Under the pieces are notes generated by a model. That model saw only the letters and a list, made by a program, of their open reading frames with translations. It ran no database searches and was not told the DNA's origin. This document shows positions 23,093-28,254 of a stretch of DNA of 28,254 bases, one piece after another (the first letter of the stretch is position 1; each line of letters starts with the position of its first letter). Position numbers and translations under genes: made by a program. Source of the DNA: Chloroflexi bacterium TSY (GTDB lineage Bacteria; Chloroflexota; Anaerolineae; Caldilineales; Caldilineaceae). The stretch lies in the NCBI GenBank assembly GCA_019217005.1, contig JAHBNG010000163.1:1-28254 (forward strand). Reading direction: 5' to 3'.

Positions 23093-23977
23093 TCATCCCT
23101 GATCGCTATTTTTCAACTTTCGAAGTCGCGCTAGCTCTTGTTCTGCAGCTTGTGCACGCTCTTCTGCAGCAATACGTTTTCGTTCTTCTTCTCTGCGTTT
23201 TCGTTCTTCTTCTCTACGTGCATTTTGTTCTTTCAGTAATGCTCTGTGCTCACCTTCATTATCAAGCAATTCTTTGTGAGTTGTGGCGTTGGTGAGTATG
23301 AGTTTGCGTCCATCCCTACCGATACGAAATAGAACATTCGTGGTTCGACTCAAGAGCTGACCACGCGCATTGGGTCTTATTGGGCGATATCGACCGCGTG
23401 TTAGTCGATAGCCAGTCAGTTCATAATCCAGAGTGCGATCTTCCAAATGCGGATTAAGAATAATATACTCGGTAACCCCTGCTTGTCGATAGATAGTCAC
23501 TTTTCTATCTTCATCACCGGGATAGTTTGGCGAAACAACTTCAACAATTAGGCACGGCAGAGCCCCTTCTTCAACAACATCAAAGCTCGTCCGTTCTTTT
23601 TCTTTGTCGCGCAAGCCAACGACAATTGCCAAGTCAGGAGCTGGTTCTTGCAATCCAGGAATCCCCCAAAGCATTTTGACATCGCTAAAAATACCCACAT
23701 TTGGTGCAAAGAGATAATGTTTTTCAAACCGGTCATAGAGGGAATTGACGATCTTAAAGTGTGCGTCGGATTGTACCATTTGATCACCTAACTGAGGATC
23801 AAGAAAATTTTCTTGTGTTAGTGGAATCCAGCGAATCTCCTCATTGCCCTCAGCATTCGTTTCTACAACTGTACGCCAGCCATATGGGTAGGGATCATCT
23901 CTCTTTGTATTATAGCGACCGTTTTGAGATAGGTGATCAGCTTGCGTCTCTATTGTTTGTTTGATCGTGACACTCAT
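23093..23977 (-). CDS. Uma2-family (DUF820) putative endonuclease with coiled-coil tail
   Basis: About 294 residues from the ATG at 23977, 8 bases after AGGAG; a GTG at 23980 is an alternative. The PD-(D/E)XK-type core of Uma2 proteins is seen as PAPDLAIVVGLRD (about 113-125), LIVEVVSPNYPGDEDRKVTIYRQAGVTEYIIL (about 144-176) and the flanking strands. The catalytic Asp, the Glu of VEVVSP and the Lys of RKV are all present. The tail from about residue 240 is a charged helix (LLKEQNARREEERKRREEERKR and onward), probably a coiled coil. Uma2 proteins occur in large families in Cyanobacteria and Chloroflexota, and their biological role is not established. No antitoxin-like gene is adjacent. Confidence 0.9.
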   Translation of the reverse strand: MSVTIKQTIETQADHLSQNGRYNTKRDDPYPYGWRTVVETNAEGNEEIRWIPLTQENFLDPQLGDQMVQSDAHFKIVNSLYDRFEKHYLFAPNVGIFSDVKMLWGIPGLQEPAPDLAIVVGLRDKEKERTSFDVVEEGALPCLIVEVVSPNYPGDEDRKVTIYRQAGVTEYIILNPHLEDRTLDYELTGYRLTRGRYRPIRPNARGQLLSRTTNVLFRIGRDGRKLILTNATTHKELLDNEGEHRALLKEQNARREEERKRREEERKRIAAEERAQAAEQELARLRKLKNSDQG

Positions 23978-24052
23978 CACTGTTTCTCCTTACGTCCCAA
24001 TCAGTATTTGATTGCGAAAATTCTGTCCAACCAGAGCAGGTTTTGCGGATAG

Positions 24053-24108
24053 TGGATGGTTGATAGTGGATAGTAACACGTGTGTGACCGTCTCCTATCA
24101 ACCATCCA
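24053..24108 (-). terminator. hairpin after the CARDB gene
   Basis: tggatggttgatag (24053-24066) is complementary to ctatcaaccatcca (24095-24108), with a 28-base loop containing cacgtgtg. It lies immediately downstream of the CARDB gene's stop codon on the minus strand. Its style (ggattgag / gatggttg words) resembles the hairpin at 2107-2166. Confidence 0.55.
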
Positions 24109-24115
24109 TTCCTGT

Positions 24116-26203
24116 TCAGTCTTCCACTGCAACTTGCAATCCATCACTGCCTGCATCTGCCACAGTCAGTCGGCTGGCAACATTATCTCCCTCATCAGCC
24201 TCCGCAATGATATTATACGGATCGAGAACGACCTGAATCTCCCGATCTAGAACACTATCACCATGCAGATCATAACGAATTTCAACCATGTCGCTACTGC
24301 GGCCCGGTAGGCTGGCAACGATCTGGGCACCGCCTATTAAATTCGCATTGCCGTCAGTCACGTCCACAAATTGAACCATCACATCACGCGCTGCAGCATC
24401 ACCAATGTTGCGTATAGTCGCCGAGACGACCAGTGGTCCATCCCTTTCCTCATTCTGTCTCTCAAACTGAATATCACCAGGATCCACGATCAGATTCGCC
24501 TGTTGAGAGTCATGCAAGCTTGCACGACTCCCTTCTTGATTACGAGACGCACTGTCTTCTGTCTCTTCCTCTTCTTCTGCGGAACCAAATGTCAAGGTTT
24601 TGGTCGCAACGTTGTCTTCCTCGTCCGATTCCTCTATATCGTTCCCTGGATCAACTGTCACCCGAATCGTGCGATCATCTTCGAGACCAGTTGTGTCATA
24701 TGTCATACTCGTCGTACCGCTTTCACCAGACTCGATTGTCCCTGTAATCTGCTTCTGGCCAATCAACGTCACCGAGTCCTCATCCGTCACATCCTCAACT
24801 TTCACGACCGGATCTGTAGCGTCCGCAGAACCATCATTGTCCACTGTAATCGTGATGGTCACAGTTGTTCCTGGTTCTGGATTGGTTGGATCAAAGACGA
24901 TACCAGACGACTTTATCGCTAGATTTGGCAAATCTGCCGGCTCTTCCTCTGGTGACTTCACTGTCAATGTCTTCGTTGCCTGATTATCATCTTCGTCGGA
25001 CTCATCAATCGTGTTATCGGGGTCGACCGTGACTCGAATTGAACGACGTCCAACCTTGCCACCGGTCTGATAGGTGACGCTGACTTCGGCATTTTCGCCA
25101 GCCCCAATGGTCTCGATCGTCTGGAGACCACCAATCAGATCCGAGCCTTCCGTGATATCGACAATTGTCACCTCAACATTGTTGGCATCCGCTGTGCCCT
25201 TGTTGTGTACAGTGACTGTAATCACAACAGGATCCCCTTCAAGCGGGTTGGTTGTGTCAAAAGCAATATCACCAGTCCCTACACTCAAGTTGGGTTCAGT
25301 CGGGGCCGTAATGGTCAACTTCTTAACTGCTCGATTATCTGACTCATTGGATTCGGTAACAGAGTCAGTTGGGTCGACCGTCACCTGGATCCGGCGTTCA
25401 CCTGGAACATCTGTGTTGTTGTAAATGACCTGAACTGTGGCACTACTACCGGCTGGCAGTGCATCAATCACCTGTTCTGCTCCAATCGGCACAGCACCAT
25501 CGTTGGTAATATCCACGAACTGTACCAAAACCTCGGATGCGTCGGCTGTGCCATCATTGAGAACCGTCATTGACATCGTCACCGGTTCGCCAGCCTCGGG
25601 AACAGCTGGCTCAAACTTCAGATTGCCAGAAACAACCATCAGATTGGGGGCTGGTGGTGGCACGACCGTCAGGATCTCTGCTGCCTGATTGTCATCTTCG
25701 TCGGACTCGGCAATGAAATTATTGGGATCGACTACGACCAGGATAGGACGTTCTCCTTCGAGATCGGTCGTATCGTAGAGAATCTGTGCAACGCCGCTGC
25801 TGCCGTTGCGAATTGTTGAAATCAATTGTGGTATTCCGATCGGTACTGCGCCACCATCCGTCGCATCGATGAACTGGACCACAACATCATTTACATCAAC
25901 CGTACCTGTGTTCAGAATTACAGCATTGACCGTGACCAAGTCGCCTTCGGTGGGGGTCCGTGGATTAAAGCCGATATTGGCCGAGCGGACAAAGAGATTC
26001 GCAGCTGGCGATGGCGCAACATTGACCGATTTAGAGGCACTATTGTTCGTCTCCTTTGGCTCAGCCACGAAGTTACCTGGATCAACCACAACTTCAATCT
26101 TCAGTTTATCGATCGCAGCCAAGCTGGGGATTGTTACCTGAGCAAAGCCGGTCCCACCAACGGGAATGATATCGATCGTTTGAGGTGGACCAATCGGCAG
26201 CGC
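24116..26203 (-). CDS. CARDB-repeat protein, C-terminal part (frame 2)
   Basis: The C-terminal part of one long protein. It continues the frame that ends near 26203 and runs to a TGA at 24116. It contains the second half of one CARDB repeat and five full repeats of about 117 residues. Each repeat starts with PNL-type strands and a GF.P..P..GD motif, passes through VVVQFVDVTDG-like and IPAG..ATV motifs, and ends with R.I.VTVDP.N.I.ESDE.DN.A.KTL. The spacers of the last repeats are acidic (EEEEETEDSASRNQ), and the last repeat is the most divergent. CARDB (cell-adhesion-related domain found in bacteria) is an immunoglobulin-like fold of extracellular proteins. No sorting signal or membrane anchor is visible at the C-terminus. 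Confidence 0.85.
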   Translation of the reverse strand, partial: ALPIGPPQTIDIIPVGGTGFAQVTIPSLAAIDKLKIEVVVDPGNFVAEPKETNNSASKSVNVAPSPAANLFVRSANIGFNPRTPTEGDLVTVNAVILNTGTVDVNDVVVQFIDATDGGAVPIGIPQLISTIRNGSSGVAQILYDTTDLEGERPILVVVDPNNFIAESDEDDNQAAEILTVVPPPAPNLMVVSGNLKFEPAVPEAGEPVTMSMTVLNDGTADASEVLVQFVDITNDGAVPIGAEQVIDALPAGSSATVQVIYNNTDVPGERRIQVTVDPTDSVTESNESDNRAVKKLTITAPTEPNLSVGTGDIAFDTTNPLEGDPVVITVTVHNKGTADANNVEVTIVDITEGSDLIGGLQTIETIGAGENAEVSVTYQTGGKVGRRSIRVTVDPDNTIDESDEDDNQATKTLTVKSPEEEPADLPNLAIKSSGIVFDPTNPEPGTTVTITITVDNDGSADATDPVVKVEDVTDEDSVTLIGQKQITGTIESGESGTTSMTYDTTGLEDDRTIRVTVDPGNDIEESDEEDNVATKTLTFGSAEEEEETEDSASRNQEGSRASLHDSQQANLIVDPGDIQFERQNEERDGPLVVSATIRNIGDAAARDVMVQFVDVTDGNANLIGGAQIVASLPGRSSDMVEIRYDLHGDSVLDREIQVVLDPYNIIAEADEGDNVASRLTVADAGSDGLQVAVED

Positions 26204-28254
26204 TCATCCTCATTTTCAATCAGAAACTGGACCACAACATCTGTGGCTTCCAGATTGCCCTCGTTGCGTACGACTGCGTGGACAGTCACTTCGTCGCCGA
26301 CTTGCGGTTCTGATGGGCTGAAGCCGATATTCGATGCCGAAGCAACCAGATCTGGTGCAGCTGGTTGGATCAGTTCAAGCGTCTTTTGGGCTTCGTTGTC
26401 GCTCTCTTTCGCTTCCCGAATAAAGTTATTGGGGTCGACAACTACTTTGATCTTGCGGTCGTCTACCTTGATGCTATTTGTAGAAGCAAATTGAGCAGTG
26501 TCGTAGGTGATCTGAACTGTGGCGCTACCACCTGCTGGGATCGTCTCAATCGTCTGGGGTTGTCCCATGGGCAAGGAGCTGCTGTTGGTCGTGTCGACGA
26601 ACTGAACGGCGATATCACTGGCATCCGCCGTGCCGTTATTCAGGATTGTGGCAAAGATCGTTACCTGATCACCAGGATTCGGCGTAACCGGATCGAAACC
26701 GATATTGCTCGACAACATAACCAGATTCGGAATCGTGGGCAACCCGACTGTCAGCGTTGCTTTTGCCACATTGTCTTTTTCGCTGGATTCGACAAGCAGA
26801 TTGTTGCGGTCGGCAATGACCTGAATCTTGCGGTCCCCGAACAGACCCACCGTGCTGTAACCAATTTCAACCGTACTACTACCACCAACCGGAATTTCCA
26901 CAATAATCTGGTTGGTACCGATAGGCACTGCTCCACCATCTGTGACGTCCACAAACTGAACGCTTACATTCTGGGCGTCCGCATCACCATTGTTCCGAAT
27001 GGAGGCATGAATGGTAACGTCATCACCCGTTATGGGCGTAATAGAACTGAAACCGATGTTCTTGTCATGTACGACTAAATTGGGCGCAGGTGGGGCAGCG
27101 ACCATCAATGTCTGAATGGCAGTGTTGTCTCGCTCGTTTAGCTCCGGAATAGTACTATGTGGGTCGACTAGTACCTGAATCTTGCGCTCGCCCACTTTGT
27201 CCATCGTTTCATAAGTACCTTGGACAGTGGCTGTACCGCCAGCCGGAATCAAATCGATGATTTGTTTTTTGTCAACCGGCTGCAACGTACCATCTGTCAC
27301 ATCAGCAAATTGAACCAGTACGCCATCTGCATCGACCGAACCATCATTCTGAATCGTGACGGTCATGCTAACTGGCTCGCCTTCTACTGGCCTGGTGGGG
27401 TTAAAGCCAATGTTGGCAGACTGAACCAACAAATTGGAGCGTGCCGATTCATTGACCATCAGTGTCTGGGTTGCTCGATTGTCGGTCTCGTCTGTCTCAA
27501 CAATGAAGTTGGTTGGGTCAACCAATACACGAATCCTATGCTCGCCTGCTTGACCTGATGTGTCAAGCGTCACCTGAGTTGTCCCACTGGCTCCCATGGG
27601 AATCGACTCGATGAGTTGCGGTTGACCGATCGGCAGTGGACGACCGGTTGTCACATTGACAAACTGCACCACAATATTGGAAGCATCTGTGGTGCCGCGG
27701 TTCAAGACAGTTGCATGGATGAGCACCATTTCGCCATCGTTTGCTTCAGAAGGATTAAAGCCAATGTTCTCTGGCAGCATCACCAGATTTGCGGCCGACC
27801 CAGCCGTCACGGCCAGTGTCTTCATCGCTTCATTGTCGCCTTCGTTGGTCTCAGCGATCAGGTTATTGGAATCAACCAATACCTGGATCTTGCGGCTGCT
27901 ATCCCAATTGTCAGTCTTATAGGTCACTTCAACTGAACCACTTTCGCCGATGGCGATAAAGTCGATAAACATCTCCCGCCCAATGGGAACTGCTGTGCCG
28001 CTGGTGATATCGATGAACTGGACTAAGACATCTTCAGCAGGGGCACTGCCGTTGTTGAGCACCAGCGCGCTAATCCGTACCTCATCTCCCTCGACAGGCA
28101 GCATTGGGTGGAACTTGATGTTGTTACTCAGCATGACCAAATTGGGAGCAGGGCCGCGGCGATTGTCAGCGGGCTTTGGCTTCGTTATCACTCTCATCGG
28201 CCTCGCGAATAAAGTTGTTGGGATCAACAACAATCTGAATCTGGCGCGCACCAG
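26134..28254 (-). CDS. CARDB-repeat protein, upstream part (frame 1), open at the window edge
   Basis: Over 700 residues of CARDB repeats. Five complete repeats and the first half of a sixth are seen in one frame, which meets a stop at 26134 after leaving the repeat pattern at about 26203. A further partial repeat (QIQIVVDPNNFIREADESDN) lies in another frame at the right edge, ended by a TGA near 28168, so a second frame change falls between about 28155 and 28175. The real protein therefore begins outside the window and has more than 11 repeats. Its N-terminal signal and anchor are not visible. It is presumed to be a surface or secreted fibre-like protein. Confidence 0.83.
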   Translation of the reverse strand: MVRARFRLLLIPTTLFARPMRVITKPKPADNRRGPAPNLVMLSNNIKFHPMLPVEGDEVRISALVLNNGSAPAEDVLVQFIDITSGTAVPIGREMFIDFIAIGESGSVEVTYKTDNWDSSRKIQVLVDSNNLIAETNEGDNEAMKTLAVTAGSAANLVMLPENIGFNPSEANDGEMVLIHATVLNRGTTDASNIVVQFVNVTTGRPLPIGQPQLIESIPMGASGTTQVTLDTSGQAGEHRIRVLVDPTNFIVETDETDNRATQTLMVNESARSNLLVQSANIGFNPTRPVEGEPVSMTVTIQNDGSVDADGVLVQFADVTDGTLQPVDKKQIIDLIPAGGTATVQGTYETMDKVGERKIQVLVDPHSTIPELNERDNTAIQTLMVAAPPAPNLVVHDKNIGFSSITPITGDDVTIHASIRNNGDADAQNVSVQFVDVTDGGAVPIGTNQIIVEIPVGGSSTVEIGYSTVGLFGDRKIQVIADRNNLLVESSEKDNVAKATLTVGLPTIPNLVMLSSNIGFDPVTPNPGDQVTIFATILNNGTADASDIAVQFVDTTNSSSLPMGQPQTIETIPAGGSATVQITYDTAQFASTNSIKVDDRKIKVVVDPNNFIREAKESDNEAQKTLELIQPAAPDLVASASNIGFSPSEPQVGDEVTVHAVVRNEGNLEATDVVVQFLIENEDERCRLVHLKRSISFPLVGPALLR

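Noticed and set aside
25826..27936. Long plus-strand frames across the CARDB gene
   Set aside because: They are antisense to clear CARDB repeats, have no ribosome-binding sites or domains, and recur with the repeat period, so they are composition shadows.
24116..28254. CRISPR-like or tandem DNA repeat array
   Set aside because: The periodicity is about 350 bases and conserved only at protein level; these are CARDB domains.
1..28254. tRNA or rRNA genes
   Set aside because: No cloverleaf or rRNA-like stretch was recognised on either strand.

Overview
The window reads as an accessory-rich chromosomal segment of a bacterium, about 50% GC by eye. The gene content is most consistent with Chloroflexota: a BTAD/SARP-type regulator, a MoxR-Bat cluster, a long CARDB-repeat protein, an Uma2 endonuclease, and many long intergenic hairpins. 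This taxonomic call is an inference from content only; there is no rRNA or tRNA to anchor it.

Layout. 1-278 (-) is the N-terminus of a BTAD/SARP-type regulator that runs off the left edge. 279-1084 is non-coding and holds a perfect hairpin and a short dispersed repeat. 1085-10118 (+) is a complete aerotolerance-like cluster: MoxR AAA+ ATPase, DUF58 protein, a BatD-like membrane protein, two VWA membrane proteins (BatA, BatB), a TPR lipoprotein (BatC), and a BatD-BatE fusion. 10312-12543 (-) is a phospholipid block: a PmtA-like methyltransferase, phosphatidylserine synthase and phosphatidylserine decarboxylase. Together they would make PS, PE and possibly methylated PE. A strong bidirectional hairpin separates this block from the Bat cluster.

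12765-20298 (+) is the most unusual part. An ArsR-type regulator with two DUF2087-like modules is preceded by a consensus promoter overlapped by a 30-bp near-perfect palindrome. It is followed by a paralogue in which the HTH is replaced by an unrelated N-terminal domain, then two P-loop NTPase/kinase-like genes, a fragment of an oligopeptidase B-like gene, an enolase-superfamily sugar-acid dehydratase and a nucleotidyltransferase-like gene. A 1.5-kb insertion sequence, with 17-bp terminal inverted repeats and a 6-bp target duplication, sits exactly on the start codon of the first P-loop gene. Removing it restores a compact junction with a ribosome-binding site.

20318-22990 holds a GH3 beta-glycosidase broken by a frameshift near its C-terminal fibronectin-like domain, bracketed by two copies of one hairpin repeat. 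23093-23977 (-) is an Uma2-type nuclease, and 24116-28254 (-) is a protein with at least 11 CARDB repeats, broken by two frameshifts and running off the right edge. Six apparent frameshifts lie in the right half and none in the 9-kb Bat cluster. Three of them, in the transposase, fall at G/C homopolymers, so some may be sequencing errors rather than decay.
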